The notes: generated by a model from the letters alone, not told the origin. Shown: positions 45,701 to 54,665, counted from the stretch's first letter. The stretch: DNA of 64,000 nt from Botrimarina mediterranea (GCF_007753265.1 NZ_CP036349.1:5702862-5766861); one strand, 5' to 3'. Translations and numbers: made by a program.

Positions 45701-45805
45701 CGGCAAGCCCCAAGTGCGCCGCGAGAGGAAAGTTTCGCGGTCGGCGTTCTCGTTGGCAGCGTCCCCAGCAGGCGGCCCGCTCGTAGGATCGATGGGCTTG
45801 GACAT
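42728..45805 (-). CDS. RND/MMPL superfamily transporter
   Basis: 1025 residues with the duplicated RND plan. N-terminal helix (YLWIALAVTFALVFIP), a large periplasmic loop, then helices with the MMPL-type half (AGLVGISLAYLCFRS, DAILMSMPAVVYVLALSGAI, GIFTAIGVVVAVALLYGIMP). A second loop and second half follow (VLIAIVMMFVLRGVAAGIA, NVFPIVVVFGALGWLGIKVD, MMAASVALGVAVDDTLHFLT). The conserved GVAVDDTLHFL segment is the usual proton-relay region. The C-terminus is a Pro-rich cytoplasmic tail. Such proteins export lipids, hopanoids or lipopeptides by proton-motive force; the substrate here is unknown. ATG at 45805. Confidence 0.9.
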   Translation of the reverse strand: MSKPIDPTSGPPAGDAANENADRETFLSRRTWGLPHYLWIALAVTFALVFIPRGARKALESNTNKAEDWLPAAYAESADLTWFRDHFVHESFVLISWDGCTLGNPEKLRLLAEKLRAETDKKGGWRWYPRVMTGPETIEQLITGPASLSRTGAIERLEGALVGPPKVGADGESLGDESRVTCLLAYLDDQLTSSNLQMRRAVERVRDIAHKECGVPLDNIHMGGPPVDNITIDIEGERTLFRLAGLAGLVGISLAYLCFRSKKLTAMVFWTAGASAGMGLSLVYWFGGVEMFVMGLSQPRLGTADAILMSMPAVVYVLALSGAIHFVNYYKDERIEHGQNGAVERAVRISWGPCLLAAFTTAIGLGSLAASDILPIQKFGIFTAIGVVVAVALLYGIMPVFLHRFPPSRRVVEDRTGHKDRGPAWHTPLARFVTRRYALTSILCLAAMGLLALGLPKIRTSVQLLNLLDEDCRLIHDYAWLEENLGNLVPMEVIVALDDNQLRSPDEKAVDLEADGKDARYRMTMFERAELARKLQAQVESLDEVSRALSAATFGAQARDDGGSASTRRAIEFTTSQALEESRGDLNEYLLAETIDGKTTGRELWRISARVTALGDVDYGRFVQNLREKVEPVLDAYQQRDELVRRLNEGDAESEGGKPLDTARVCLLTASNDPESPRLPKPGTPESRLAELLQKSAIGSFTVYPLESYKAIDEAKQAQLREQLAQRFDAVVSLDPALAKELEGVAVTTLDAEAAVAEAIPAAEATAVYTGVVPLVYKTQRELLTSLKDSILSATVLIAIVMMFVLRGVAAGIASMLPNVFPIVVVFGALGWLGIKVDIGIMMAASVALGVAVDDTLHFLTWFGRGVREGLDRRTAVEQAFDRCATAMLQTTLIGGMGLAVFAVSTFTPTQQFGSLMITILAIALVGDLIMLPALLCGPLGWFFAPKAPATPGVFPHDEGSSITPTPKPVKPVYVPETPPQALAETPAPQRTAPKAASEPLTPANAALRSKLQKFRRSQAGDSAN

Positions 45806-45848
45806 GCTGACGGAGCCGAAAGAGCGTTGAATCGGGGCGAAAGACAGT

Positions 45849-45962
45849 GCGGCGGCTGCTCCGCAGCCCGGTCCAACTTAAGCCGCCCGACCGCCAGCGC
45901 CTACGCCAAGCGGACAGGGCGGGCCCCCCAAAGTTGGCCCGGGATCACGGAGCAGCCGCCGC
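45849..45962. repeat. Hairpin with perfect 15-bp ends downstream of BBP7 gene
   Basis: GCGGCGGCTGCTCCG (45849-45863) and exact complement (45948-45962). Inside, CCGGTCCAACTT opposes AAGTTGGCCCGG, giving a second stem. It could be a terminator-like or dispersed element; no T-run follows. Confidence 0.75.
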
Positions 45963-45980
45963 CACCTCATTGAGAATCGC

Positions 45981-47480
45981 CTACCAGTAAAACTCCGTTC
46001 CCGCCGTCACGCCGCTGTAGAACGTATCGCCGGTGATATGCAGCTGGTTCGTGGCCGGGTTGAAGTCGATCTGGTTCGGGGCCAGCGCCAGGCCGGTCGC
46101 GTACATGAATTCCCAGCCGACCCGCAGCGAAAGGTTGGGCCGCAGGTGATACCGAGCCGTGACGCCGCCCTGCGTCAGGTAAGAGAGGCCGTTTTCGTGC
46201 AGGTCGCGGCCGAAGCTGTTCAGGGCGATGGACGCGTCGTCGGGGTCGCTGAAGGTGACGTTCGTGGTCGCCCGGGCGTCGTTCACCATGAAGCCATGCT
46301 TGGAGAAGATCGAGACGTTCCAGCGATCGGTCTCGTAAGTCAAGCCGCCGCCGAGTTGGAACCCGAATAGGTTGTTGCTCGTCTGGATGTTCATAGCGCC
46401 CGTCGTGTCGGTGATCTGCATGGGATCGTTGTTCTCGTAGAACGACGTGTTGCCGACACGGGTGAACGTGACCTCAGGCGCCTCGAGGACGATGCCCTGG
46501 GCGTTCCAGTCGAAACGCTCGCCCACATCGAAGTACCGCAGGCCTGCGAGGTAATCCCATGTAAAGCCGGGCTGCGCGCGGCGGACCCACTGTCCGGCGG
46601 GGTTCATCTCCATGCGGTCGCGACGCATCCGCTGGGCGAGGCTGTAGTTCCACTCCCAGCTTTGGAAGTCGCTGGAGTACTCCGTCTGCATCGCCCGAGC
46701 GCGGTCGAAGGAGGCGAACGAAGGGATGAAATCGACACGGGTGGGCCCCGATCCGTCGAGCGATGCGGGGATGTGCAAGCCACGCTGGTCACGGACTTGA
46801 ACCGTGGGGGGAAGGGTGGCCTGCAGAGAGTTGCCGAAGATATCGTTCTGAATCTCGTACATGCCTTGCCCCCCTTCCGTCAGCTGCGCCTCCGAGCTGG
46901 TGAGCTCGTTCCATTCGGGACCGCCGAACACGACCATCTCAACGTTGTGGTCGCGGTTTGCGGTGTCGCGGAACAAGAACCGGCCCAGCGCCAGACGCCC
47001 CGCCCCGTCGTATCCAGGGCTGCTCTCGCTTAGCGAGTGCTCTTGGACCGGCACGGTCGAACGGAAGAGGAAGGCGTTGATCGAACCGACCGACTGATCA
47101 AACGCGTTGTCGAATTCTTGCACCAGGATAAAGCCGTTGCTGTCCCAGGTGCGTTGCATCACGACGGCGTCGACGTCGGCGTACCACAGGCCTCGGCGCA
47201 GCCAGCTGCCGCTGCTCTCGGTAGCGGCCGGCAATTGACCCATAAGCGCAAGGCCGTCGTACGGCGACTCGGCGATCGGCTGGAGGCCCTGCATCTCAGC
47301 GACGACGGTTTCCGGCGACGGCATCGCCTCGGCCGAGCCGATTCCGGCCGCGTCGACGCTGGCTTCCGCCGGATCGTACGTCGGCACGTCGGCCAGGGCA
47401 GGCAACGCCTGCGCCGAAGCCGCCGCGGCGAAGCCGCTCACGGCCGCTGCCACCAACATCCTGAGTACGGGATGAGCCAC
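45981..47480 (-). CDS. BBP7-type outer-membrane beta-barrel protein
   Basis: 499 residues. Signal peptide (RMLVAAAVSGFAAAASAQA), a Pro/Ala-rich linker, then WLRRGLWYADVDAVVMQRTW, alternating amphipathic strands (FTWDYLAGLRYFDVGERFDW, WNVSIFSKHGFMVNDARA) and a C-terminal aromatic end (AGTEFYW), as expected for barrel insertion by BAM. BBP7 is a planctomycete-expanded porin-like family; substrates unknown. GTG start at 47480 is supported by GAGGAG eight bases upstream. Confidence 0.85.
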   Translation of the reverse strand: MAHPVLRMLVAAAVSGFAAAASAQALPALADVPTYDPAEASVDAAGIGSAEAMPSPETVVAEMQGLQPIAESPYDGLALMGQLPAATESSGSWLRRGLWYADVDAVVMQRTWDSNGFILVQEFDNAFDQSVGSINAFLFRSTVPVQEHSLSESSPGYDGAGRLALGRFLFRDTANRDHNVEMVVFGGPEWNELTSSEAQLTEGGQGMYEIQNDIFGNSLQATLPPTVQVRDQRGLHIPASLDGSGPTRVDFIPSFASFDRARAMQTEYSSDFQSWEWNYSLAQRMRRDRMEMNPAGQWVRRAQPGFTWDYLAGLRYFDVGERFDWNAQGIVLEAPEVTFTRVGNTSFYENNDPMQITDTTGAMNIQTSNNLFGFQLGGGLTYETDRWNVSIFSKHGFMVNDARATTNVTFSDPDDASIALNSFGRDLHENGLSYLTQGGVTARYHLRPNLSLRVGWEFMYATGLALAPNQIDFNPATNQLHITGDTFYSGVTAGTEFYW

Positions 47481-47888
47481 GGATGAGTCTCCTCAGTTCT
47501 TAGTCGGCGTAGGTATCGCCGACGCCTCGGTCCGCCTCGCGGCGTGGTTTGCCGCCCAAGGGCTCTCCGGCGCAGCCTAGCGCCGGCCCTTATCGGCCTC
47601 CTGCCCGCGGGGCGCCCCCCTACGGGTGACGACACTTCAGTCGCCTGTGACCAGTTAATCGACCCCGCACAACCAGCAATGCAGAAATTGCCGGCAAAAT
47701 CCGCAGAAGACTTGCAATCGACAACATCCACCCAATCCGCGCAATCCGCCAGTGGCAAACCGGCTTCGCTCCAACCCCGGGGAGGAGGTCGGACGGTTGG
47801 TGCTAGCCGTTACGCCGCTAGAATGGTGTCCTGGCCCTTCTCGAGAGGCCCTTACGAATCAACACCAGCCCAGCCCCCGACGTTAGTC
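47481..47888. other. 408-bp gap between divergent BBP7 and SEC-C genes
   Basis: Divergent promoter region. The BBP7 ribosome binding site is at its left end. A frame entering the SEC-C gene from the left has no recognisable features before the ATG at 47889. No hairpin seen. Confidence 0.45.
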
Positions 47889-50072
47889 ATGGCGGTCGAT
47901 CCCTACGCCCCGTGCCCCTGCGGTAGCGGCAAGAAACTCAAGTTCTGCTGCTCCGACCTGCTGGGCGAGATCGAGAAAGTGCAGCGCATGCTCGAAGGGG
48001 ACCAGCCACGGGCGGCGCTGGCGCACCTTGAGAAGACGCTCGCCAAGACGCCCGGCCGGGCGTCGCTTCTGGACCTCAAGGCGTCGATCGAGCTGTCACT
48101 CGGCGACCTGGAGCGAGCCCAGCAGACGGTCCAGCAGCACCTCGCCGCCGACCCCACCAACCCCAGCGCCCACGCCCAGGCGGCGATTCTTGCCGCTAGC
48201 TTTGAGCCCGGACCGGAAGAGCTAGCCGGCGGCGCTGCGCCGTCGAGCCGCCAGGCCGTCATGCACCTGCAAGACGCCATGGAGCTGGTCTCCGACTCGA
48301 TCCCCGCGCGCGTCCTGCAAGCGATCGGCGCGGTGGGGCAAGCCTTGCTAGCGGACGGCGACCTCATCGCCGCCCGTGCGCACCTCTGGCTCTATCAGGG
48401 CGTCGCGGGCGAACAAGACACGCGGGCGATGGAGCTGCTGATGCGGCTCAACCGCGCGCCGGAGCTGCCGCTGCTGCTACGCGACAACCTGTTCCTCCGC
48501 GAGGCGCCTGCAGGCCACGCCGTCGAAGCCGAGCACGACGAGGCCCAACTGCTAGCAAGCCGTGGCCAGTGGCGCCGCGCCGAAGCCCTGCTAGAGAAAC
48601 TCTGCGAGAACCACCCCGATCTGGACGTGCTACCGTACAACGCGGCAGTCGTGTCGGGTTGGATCGGCGACCAGACGAAGTTCGTCGCTGGGCTGCGCAA
48701 GTTCGCCCAACTCGTGACCGACCAGTCCCAGGATGGCCTCCCGGACGACGCCGTCGAATCCGAAGCGATCGCCCAACTCCTCGACGCTAGCAACCGTGAA
48801 GAGGGTGTCGATGTCGTCCGGCTCATTTACTCGGTCGCCGATGAAGAGACCCTCGTCGACAAGCTGACTCGCTCCAAGCGGACGTCCGCTTACAAGCTCA
48901 GCGACTCCGAGCTGCACGCGATCGAGGGCCTGCCGCCGCGGCACACGTTCCTGCTGCTCGACCGCGACCTACCCGAGACCGGCGTCGGCGCCACCGCCGA
49001 GACGACGCCGCGCATCGTCGGCGTGCTGTCGTATTACGGCCGGCAGACCGACAAGCCCGAGCGGCTCGAACTCGTCCTTGACCGCGACGAACAGTTCGAC
49101 GCAACGCTCGGTGTGCTTGCGGCCCAACTGGGCGACGCCATCGGCGAGAAGACTGATGAACAAGTCGCCGGCCGCGGCGCCGGGGCGCCGTCGATGCGGT
49201 CGCGCTGGCGCTTCCCGGACGACACACCGGTCGCCGATCGGCGTCGCGTCGTCGCCGACGAACAGCGTCGCGTGCTGCTCGAAGAGTGGCCCGATAAGCC
49301 GCTGGCGAAACTCACCGGCAAATCGCCCGCCCAAGCCGCTGCCGACCCCGCCCTGAAGACAGCCGTCACTGCGGCGCTGATGGTGTTGGAGCAAACGTCC
49401 GCTGCCTCGGTCGAGGCTGGGGTCTTCACCGAACTGCGGACCAAGCTCGGCCTGCCGACCCCTGAGGCAATCGACCCCAAGCTAGTCGACCTCGAGACGA
49501 TCCCGCTGTCGCGCGTCACGCGGGTCGATCTTACGAAGGCGACCGACGACGACATCTTTTCGCTCTACAAGCGGACCGAGCTTGCCGGCGCCACCGAAGT
49601 CGCCCGACTTGTCGCCAAGGAAGCGGTCGGGCGACCCGGCCTCGCCGAGGACCTTCCGCCCGAGGACCTCTATGGCCGACTCGCGGCGCTCGAGCCCGAG
49701 CTCGACGACGCGCTGGCGTGGATCGAGCGTGGTCGGCAAGCCGCCGATGGGACGGGTAAAAGCAATGCGGGCTGGGACCTCGCCGAGTTGGAACTGCGTG
49801 TCGTCGAGGGCCAGTTCGAAGAGGCCAACCGCATCGTCGGCCACCTGCGCGACGAGCACCTCAAAGAGAAGGGCATCGCCGAGCGGCTCTACGAGTTGCT
49901 CTACGCCCTCGGCGCCGTTCCGTCTGCCGAAGAGATGGCTCGCATGCAAGGCGATGGCATGAGTCCCGAGCCGGCAATGTCAGACGCGCCGGCCGGCGGC
50001 TCCAAACTCTGGACCCCCGGCAGCGACGAACCCGCCACCGGCGGCGGCTCCAAGATCTGGACGCCCTCCTAG
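47889..50072 (+). CDS. SEC-C zinc-motif protein with TPR-like repeats
   Basis: 727 residues. Begins with a SEC-C zinc-binding motif (DPYAPCPCGSGKKLKFCC), as found at the C-terminus of SecA and in many unrelated proteins. TPR-like helical repeats follow (RAALAHLEKTLAKTPGRASL, DLERAQQTVQQHLAADPTNP, RGQWRRAEALLEKLCENHPD). The remainder is helical with no named domain; the last 50 residues repeat GGSK-WTP units (GGSKLWTPGSDE, GGGSKIWTPS). Probably a cytoplasmic scaffold, possibly linked to ribosome or protein-quality functions (inference). The stop is followed within 12 bases by a long hairpin. Confidence 0.8.
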   Translation: MAVDPYAPCPCGSGKKLKFCCSDLLGEIEKVQRMLEGDQPRAALAHLEKTLAKTPGRASLLDLKASIELSLGDLERAQQTVQQHLAADPTNPSAHAQAAILAASFEPGPEELAGGAAPSSRQAVMHLQDAMELVSDSIPARVLQAIGAVGQALLADGDLIAARAHLWLYQGVAGEQDTRAMELLMRLNRAPELPLLLRDNLFLREAPAGHAVEAEHDEAQLLASRGQWRRAEALLEKLCENHPDLDVLPYNAAVVSGWIGDQTKFVAGLRKFAQLVTDQSQDGLPDDAVESEAIAQLLDASNREEGVDVVRLIYSVADEETLVDKLTRSKRTSAYKLSDSELHAIEGLPPRHTFLLLDRDLPETGVGATAETTPRIVGVLSYYGRQTDKPERLELVLDRDEQFDATLGVLAAQLGDAIGEKTDEQVAGRGAGAPSMRSRWRFPDDTPVADRRRVVADEQRRVLLEEWPDKPLAKLTGKSPAQAAADPALKTAVTAALMVLEQTSAASVEAGVFTELRTKLGLPTPEAIDPKLVDLETIPLSRVTRVDLTKATDDDIFSLYKRTELAGATEVARLVAKEAVGRPGLAEDLPPEDLYGRLAALEPELDDALAWIERGRQAADGTGKSNAGWDLAELELRVVEGQFEEANRIVGHLRDEHLKEKGIAERLYELLYALGAVPSAEEMARMQGDGMSPEPAMSDAPAGGSKLWTPGSDEPATGGGSKIWTPS

Positions 50073-50083
50073 GAAAACGATTC

Positions 50084-50246
50084 ACCGCCAAGACGCCAGG
50101 GGCGCCAGGGATCGCCAAGAGAGTTTTGGCAGGATCAACAGGATGGACGGGATTTCTGGTCCTCCTATTGATCCTGTGTATCCCGTCTCAATGACTTTCT
50201 GTTTCTTTCCTGGCGATCCTTGGCGCTCCTGGCGTCTTGGCGGTTC
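50084..50246. repeat. 163-bp hairpin of CGCCAAGACGCCAGG words upstream of ribD
   Basis: ACCGCCAAGACGCCAGGGGC...GATCGCCAAG and CAGGATCAACAGGATGG on the left; TGATCCTGTGTATCC, CTTTCCTGGCGATCC and TTGGCGCTCCTGGCGTCTTG on the right. A second member is at 52203-52352. It ends six bases before the ribD ATG. Confidence 0.88.
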
Positions 50247-50252
50247 CCCTTC

Positions 50253-51365
50253 ATGAGCCCTGAGCAAGTAGACGATGTCGCCGCAATGCGCCGGGCTTTG
50301 CAGCTTGCCGCGCGCGGGGAGGGCTTAGTTGAGCCGAACCCGATGGTCGGCTGCGTCGTCGTTCTTGACGGCGCGATCGTTGGCGAAGGTTTTCATCAGC
50401 GATTTGGCGGTCCGCACGCCGAGGTCAACGCCTTGAAGGCAGCCGGCGATCGGGCGAAGGGCGCGAAACTCTTCGTCACGCTCGAGCCCTGCTGCCACAC
50501 AGGCAAGACGCCGCCGTGCGTTGAGGCGGTGCTCGCCGCTGGCGTGAAGCGGGTCGTCATCGCGATGCGCGATCCGTTCCCGAAGGTCGATGGCGGCGGC
50601 ATCCGCGCGCTCGAAGCGGCGGGCGTCGAGTGCGTTGTCGGCGTGCTCGAAGACGACGCGCGGCGACTCGTGGCGCCGTACCTCAAGCTCCTCGAGACGG
50701 GCCGGCCGTGGGTGATCGCCAAGTGGGCGATGACGCTCGACGGCAAGATCGCCACTAGCACGCTCGACAGCCAGTGGATCAGCAACGAAGCGTCACGGGC
50801 CCGCGTCCACCGACTACGCGGTCGCGTTGACGCCGTCATCGTCGGCGCCCGAACACTCGTCGCCGACGACCCGCTGCTAACCGCCCGTCCCACCGGACCG
50901 CGGACGCCGCTGCGTATCGTGATCGCCGGTGACAAACCGCTGCCCATCGATCGCAAGCTTTGGAACACCCCCGACGATGGCGCCGTGCTCGTTGCGGTCG
51001 GAGAAGGCTATCCCGCCGCCGATGCGCAGCAACTACGCGACCGCGGCGTCGAAGTCCTCACCGCAACGCCCCCGCAACTTCTCGACGAACTCGGCCGCCG
51101 CCGACTAACGAACGTCCTCGTCGAAGGCGGCGGCAAACTGCTCGGCCAATTCTTCGATCAGCAACTCATCGACGAATCCTGGGCGTTCGTCGCCCCCAAG
51201 CTCATCGGCGGAACGGGTCCCGGACCCATCGGCGGCGAAGGCGTCGCCTTCATGCGTGACGCCCTGACATTCACCGAAGTCACCCACGAATCAATCGACG
51301 GCGACCTTCTCATCCGCGGTCGTACAAAGCTGGAACCGCGAATGGACGCGAATCATCGCGAATAG
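50253..51365 (+). CDS. ribD: Bifunctional riboflavin biosynthesis deaminase/reductase (RibD)
   Basis: 370 residues. N-terminal zinc deaminase: RRALQLAARGEGLVEPNPMV, GPHAEVNALK and VTLEPCCHTGKTPPCVEAVL. C-terminal NADPH reductase: GRPWVIAKWAMTLDGKIAT, SQWISNEASRARVHRLRGRV, DAVIVGARTLVADDPLLTAR and NVLVEGGGKLLGQF. Catalyses two early steps of riboflavin synthesis. ATG at 50253, just after a hairpin whose sequence keeps the frame open upstream. The last 12 residues (KLEPRMDANHRE) are encoded by the left arm of the 51327-51410 hairpin, so the natural C-terminus was probably replaced. Confidence 0.95.
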   Translation: MSPEQVDDVAAMRRALQLAARGEGLVEPNPMVGCVVVLDGAIVGEGFHQRFGGPHAEVNALKAAGDRAKGAKLFVTLEPCCHTGKTPPCVEAVLAAGVKRVVIAMRDPFPKVDGGGIRALEAAGVECVVGVLEDDARRLVAPYLKLLETGRPWVIAKWAMTLDGKIATSTLDSQWISNEASRARVHRLRGRVDAVIVGARTLVADDPLLTARPTGPRTPLRIVIAGDKPLPIDRKLWNTPDDGAVLVAVGEGYPAADAQQLRDRGVEVLTATPPQLLDELGRRRLTNVLVEGGGKLLGQFFDQQLIDESWAFVAPKLIGGTGPGPIGGEGVAFMRDALTFTEVTHESIDGDLLIRGRTKLEPRMDANHRE

Positions 51366-51410
51366 TTTTATTCATTCGCGTCAATTCGCGTGGATTCGCG
51401 GTTCCAGCTT
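51327..51410. repeat. Hairpin of CGCGAAT words joining ribD and the convergent gene
   Basis: AAGCTGGAACCGCGAATGGA...CGCGAATCATCGCGAAT opposes ATTCGCGTCAATTCGCGTGG...ATTCGCGGTTCCAGCTT. The ribD stop lies inside the left arm; the convergent gene's stop (51411-51413) touches the right arm. Confidence 0.9.
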
Positions 51411-52097
51411 CTAAGAAACCAGCTCCATCGTCGCCCAGCAACTCGGGTCCTCATCGAACGGCATCGACGGCCCGTTCGAAAACGTCTGCAAACCGAGCTC
51501 GCGATCGACCACCGCGTAGTTGAAGCCGAGCTTCGTTTGCTGCGTCGGGTCGTAGCCTGTCATCGCCACCGCGGGGATGAACGCGGCCAAGCGGTAGCCG
51601 GTCTTCGTCACCTTCGCAACGACTTGTAGCTCGCGCGGCCGCACGGGGCGGGCGTTTTCTCGCGCGCGGTTGATCAGCAGTTGGTCGGCGAGCGGCTGGG
51701 TGTCACCGCTGCCGCCGCCCATCGGCGTGAAGATGAAACGGTTGCAGAACTTCGACGCGCGGTGGATGTTGTGCGTCGCCCGCGTATCGACCCAGATATG
51801 CAAGCCGTCCGACTCGTCGAGCCTCGTCTCTCGGCACCACACCGGCTGCTGCTTGCAGTCGATGTCGATCCAAAACGCCAACCCCTCCGGCGCCCAAGCC
51901 ATGCGGACGTCGGCGAACCTCCGCTCGCTGCCGGGCGTCTCTCGGTCGAGCCCCGCCAGGTCGGGCAACCGATAGTCCTCGCCCAGAGCGATGCCTTTGG
52001 GCGACCAGATCGGCGTCTGTCGCTTCACCGGGACCGCGAACTGGAACAGGAACCGCGGCGCCAGCAGCGTGTTGAGTTGGTTCGGTGCGGAGGACAC
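51411..52097 (-). CDS. Hypothetical protein with possible carbohydrate-binding-like beta fold
   Basis: 228 residues, no signal peptide or membrane helix. Beta-rich sequence with RFADVRMAWAPEGLAFWIDI, ESDGLHIWVDTRATHNIHRA, KFCNRFIFTPMGGG, KTGYRLAAFIPAVAMTGY and KLGFNYAVVDRELGLQTF. The DGLHIWVDTR and GFNYAVVDRE segments resemble the CBM9/DOMON-like sandwich seen in some planctomycete proteins; this is a tentative resemblance. GTG start at 52097. It is convergent with ribD, and the pair is bracketed by two hairpins of one family (50084-50246 and 52203-52352). Confidence 0.7.
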   Translation of the reverse strand: MSSAPNQLNTLLAPRFLFQFAVPVKRQTPIWSPKGIALGEDYRLPDLAGLDRETPGSERRFADVRMAWAPEGLAFWIDIDCKQQPVWCRETRLDESDGLHIWVDTRATHNIHRASKFCNRFIFTPMGGGSGDTQPLADQLLINRARENARPVRPRELQVVAKVTKTGYRLAAFIPAVAMTGYDPTQQTKLGFNYAVVDRELGLQTFSNGPSMPFDEDPSCWATMELVS

Positions 52098-52202
52098 GGG
52101 CGAAGGCGGAAGGTCGAAGGGGGAAGGCGGAACGAACGGCGGCGAGCCGGCGACGTTAGTCGTCGGTGGTCTTCCACTTTACCCTTCTTCCGACGAAGAG
52201 AA

Positions 52203-52352
52203 ACCGCCAAGACGCCAGGAGTGCCTAGGATCGCCAAGAACCGACAGAAGTTTTTGACAGGATCAACAGGATGATCAGAAATCCTGTCGATCCTGTTCAT
52301 CCTGTCTAAAAAATTCCTGGCGAACCTTGGCGCTCCTGGCGTCTTGGAGGTT
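52203..52352. repeat. 150-bp hairpin, second member of the CGCCAAGACGCCAGG family
   Basis: ACCGCCAAGACGCCAGGAGT...GATCGCCAAG and GACAGGATCAACAGG on the left; CGATCCTGTTCATCCTGTC, TTCCTGGCGAACC and TTGGCGCTCCTGGCGTCTTG on the right. Same words in the same order as 50084-50246. Confidence 0.88.
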
Positions 52353-52484
52353 CCCGTCCCCCCGCCGCCCGAAATCGCTATGATGCAGGGCTTCGCCGCG
52401 GTTTACGGACATCCGCGGTCGCCACAGCGCCCCCTCCGTAACGGGGCGCACTTGCCGAACTCACTAGGACGATACGTCGCCGCC

Positions 52485-54665
52485 ATGCTCACGGTCCAAC
52501 TCCCCGACGGAAGCAGCCGCCCCTTCGAAACCGCCGTCACGTGCCGCGAGGTCGCCGAGGCGATCGGCCCCGGCCTCGCCAAGGCCGCCATCGCCGCCGA
52601 GATCGACGGCGTCCAGCGTGATCTCACCTACGAGCTCCCCGCCACGGGCGAGGTGAAGCTCCGCTTCCTCACCAAGCGCGACGCCGAAGCCCTCGCCATC
52701 ATGCGGCACTCGTGCGCGCACGTCATGGCGCAGGCCGTCATGCGGCTCTACAAAGACGTCCAGCTGGCGTTCGGCCCCACCACCAGCACGGGCTTCTACT
52801 ACGACATGCTGCTGCCGCAGCCGCTCACCGAAGACGACTTCCCGAAGATCGAAGCCGAGATGAAGGCGATCGTCAAAGAAGACCTCGCCTTCGAGCGGAT
52901 GGACAAGCCGCGCGCCGAGTCGTTGCAATTGTGCGAAGAGCTCGGCCAGCGCTTCAAGGTCGAGCACGTCGAGACGGGCCTCGGCGAAGAGGCGGAGCTG
53001 TCGTTCTACCGCCAGGGCGAGTTCATCGACCTCTGCCGCGGCGTCCACATTCCCTCAACCTCGCACATCGGCAAGGCGTTCAAGCTGCTCAACGTCGCCG
53101 GAGCCTACTGGAAGGGAGACGCCTCGCGCGACCAGCTCCAACGCCTCTACGCGACGGCGTTCTTCGACAAGGCCGAACTCGACGCCCACCTAAAGCAGGT
53201 CGAAGAGGCCAAGAAGCGCGACCACCGCGTCCTCGGCAAGCAGCTCGAGCTGTTCACGATCGACAACAAGGTCGGTTCGGGCCTGATCCTCTGGCTCCCC
53301 AAGGGCGCCGTCATCCGGCAGACCCTCGAGGCGATGATCCGCGAAGAACTGCGATCGCGCGGTTACGAAGTGGTCTACACGCCGCACGTCGGCCGCGTCG
53401 AGCTTTACGAGACCTCGGGCCACTTCCCTTACTACCGGGAGAGCCAATTCCCGGTGCTGTGCGAGCACAACGCGGGGCAGCTCGTTGACATCCTCGTCGA
53501 GCGTCTCAAAGCGGGCGAGATCACCGACGACGAAGAGGCGAAGCTGCTCGACGCCGCGCGGTTGCTCGGCTTCGACGGCGAAGTCGATCCCAAGAAACCG
53601 CCGGCCGAGCGCGCCGCCGCGCTCGACGTGTGGGCGCACAAGCATGAGCGCTACCTGCTCAAGCCGATGAACTGCCCGCACCACATCATGATTTACAAGT
53701 CGAAGCCCCGTTCGTACCGCGACCTGCCGGTGCGGCTCGCGGAGTTCGGCACCGTCTATCGCTACGAGCAGTCGGGCGAGCTGGGCGGCATGACCCGCGT
53801 CCGTGGTTTCACGCAAGACGACGCCCACCTCTTCTGCACGCCCGAACAAGTCGCCGACGAGTTCCGCGCGTGCCTCGAGATGACGCAGGCCGTGCTCAAG
53901 TCGCTCGGCATGAACAACTACCGCGTCCGCCTCGGCTTCCGCGACCCCGACAGCAGCAAGTACGTCGGCAACGAAGAGCTGTGGGATCGGGCCGAGTCCG
54001 AGCTGCGCAGCGTCTGCGAGTCGATGGACCTGCCGGGCCTGTCGATCGAGCCGGGCGAGGCGGCGTTCTACGGCCCGAAGGCCGACTTCGTCGTCACCGA
54101 CTGCATCGGCCGCGAGTGGCAACTGGGCACCGTGCAGCTCGACTACAACCTGCCGAGCGAGGGCCGCTTCGCGCTGGAGTACATCGGCGCCGACAACAAG
54201 CCGCACCGCCCGGTGATGATCCACCGCGCGCCGCTAGGCTCGCTCGAGCGATTCGTCGGCGTGATCATCGAGCACTTCGCCGGCGCCTTCCCGCTCTGGC
54301 TGGCGCCGGTGCAAGCCCGCGTGCTCACCGTCAGCGAGAAGTCCGAAGAGTACGGCCGCGAAGTCGAAGCGAAGCTCCGCGCCGCGGGCCTGCGCGTCGA
54401 AGGCGACTACCGCGGCTCCAAGCTCGGCGCCAAGATCCGCGAGGGCCAGCTCGAACTCGTGCCGTACCTCGTCGTCGTCGGCGAACAAGACCGCGACAAC
54501 GGCACGGTCGCCCTGCGCGACCGCATCGAAGGCGACCTGGGCTCGTGCTCACTCGCCGACGCGATCGCCCGCCTCACTGAAGAGGTCGACGACAAACGCG
54601 TACGCCAGGTCGCGGAAGCGCCGGCGGCGGACTTGTCGGCGAAGGCGGTGGGGAATGAGTATTGA
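52485..54665 (+). CDS. thrS: Threonyl-tRNA synthetase with catalytic-domain insertion
   Basis: 726 residues, against about 640 in E. coli. TGS domain (1-65, [15 protein letters not shown]), editing/SAD domain with [13 protein letters not shown] and [11 protein letters not shown], class II core and anticodon-binding domain ([15 protein letters not shown]). Core motifs: [12 protein letters not shown] (Zn Cys), [13 protein letters not shown], and [19 protein letters not shown]. Between RESQF and YLLKPMNCP lies an extra segment of about 57 residues ([20 protein letters not shown] onward, 53451-53652) not in the E. coli layout. ATG at 52485; the frame opens further upstream but the TGS start fits. 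Overlaps the next gene by 11 bases. Confidence 0.95.
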   Translation: MLTVQLPDGSSRPFETAVTCREVAEAIGPGLAKAAIAAEIDGVQRDLTYELPATGEVKLRFLTKRDAEALAIMRHSCAHVMAQAVMRLYKDVQLAFGPTTSTGFYYDMLLPQPLTEDDFPKIEAEMKAIVKEDLAFERMDKPRAESLQLCEELGQRFKVEHVETGLGEEAELSFYRQGEFIDLCRGVHIPSTSHIGKAFKLLNVAGAYWKGDASRDQLQRLYATAFFDKAELDAHLKQVEEAKKRDHRVLGKQLELFTIDNKVGSGLILWLPKGAVIRQTLEAMIREELRSRGYEVVYTPHVGRVELYETSGHFPYYRESQFPVLCEHNAGQLVDILVERLKAGEITDDEEAKLLDAARLLGFDGEVDPKKPPAERAAALDVWAHKHERYLLKPMNCPHHIMIYKSKPRSYRDLPVRLAEFGTVYRYEQSGELGGMTRVRGFTQDDAHLFCTPEQVADEFRACLEMTQAVLKSLGMNNYRVRLGFRDPDSSKYVGNEELWDRAESELRSVCESMDLPGLSIEPGEAAFYGPKADFVVTDCIGREWQLGTVQLDYNLPSEGRFALEYIGADNKPHRPVMIHRAPLGSLERFVGVIIEHFAGAFPLWLAPVQARVLTVSEKSEEYGREVEAKLRAAGLRVEGDYRGSKLGAKIREGQLELVPYLVVVGEQDRDNGTVALRDRIEGDLGSCSLADAIARLTEEVDDKRVRQVAEAPAADLSAKAVGNEY

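Noticed and set aside
53190-54224. Minus-strand open frame of about 344 codons
   Set aside because: Shadow of thrS, which has complete family motifs on the other strand.
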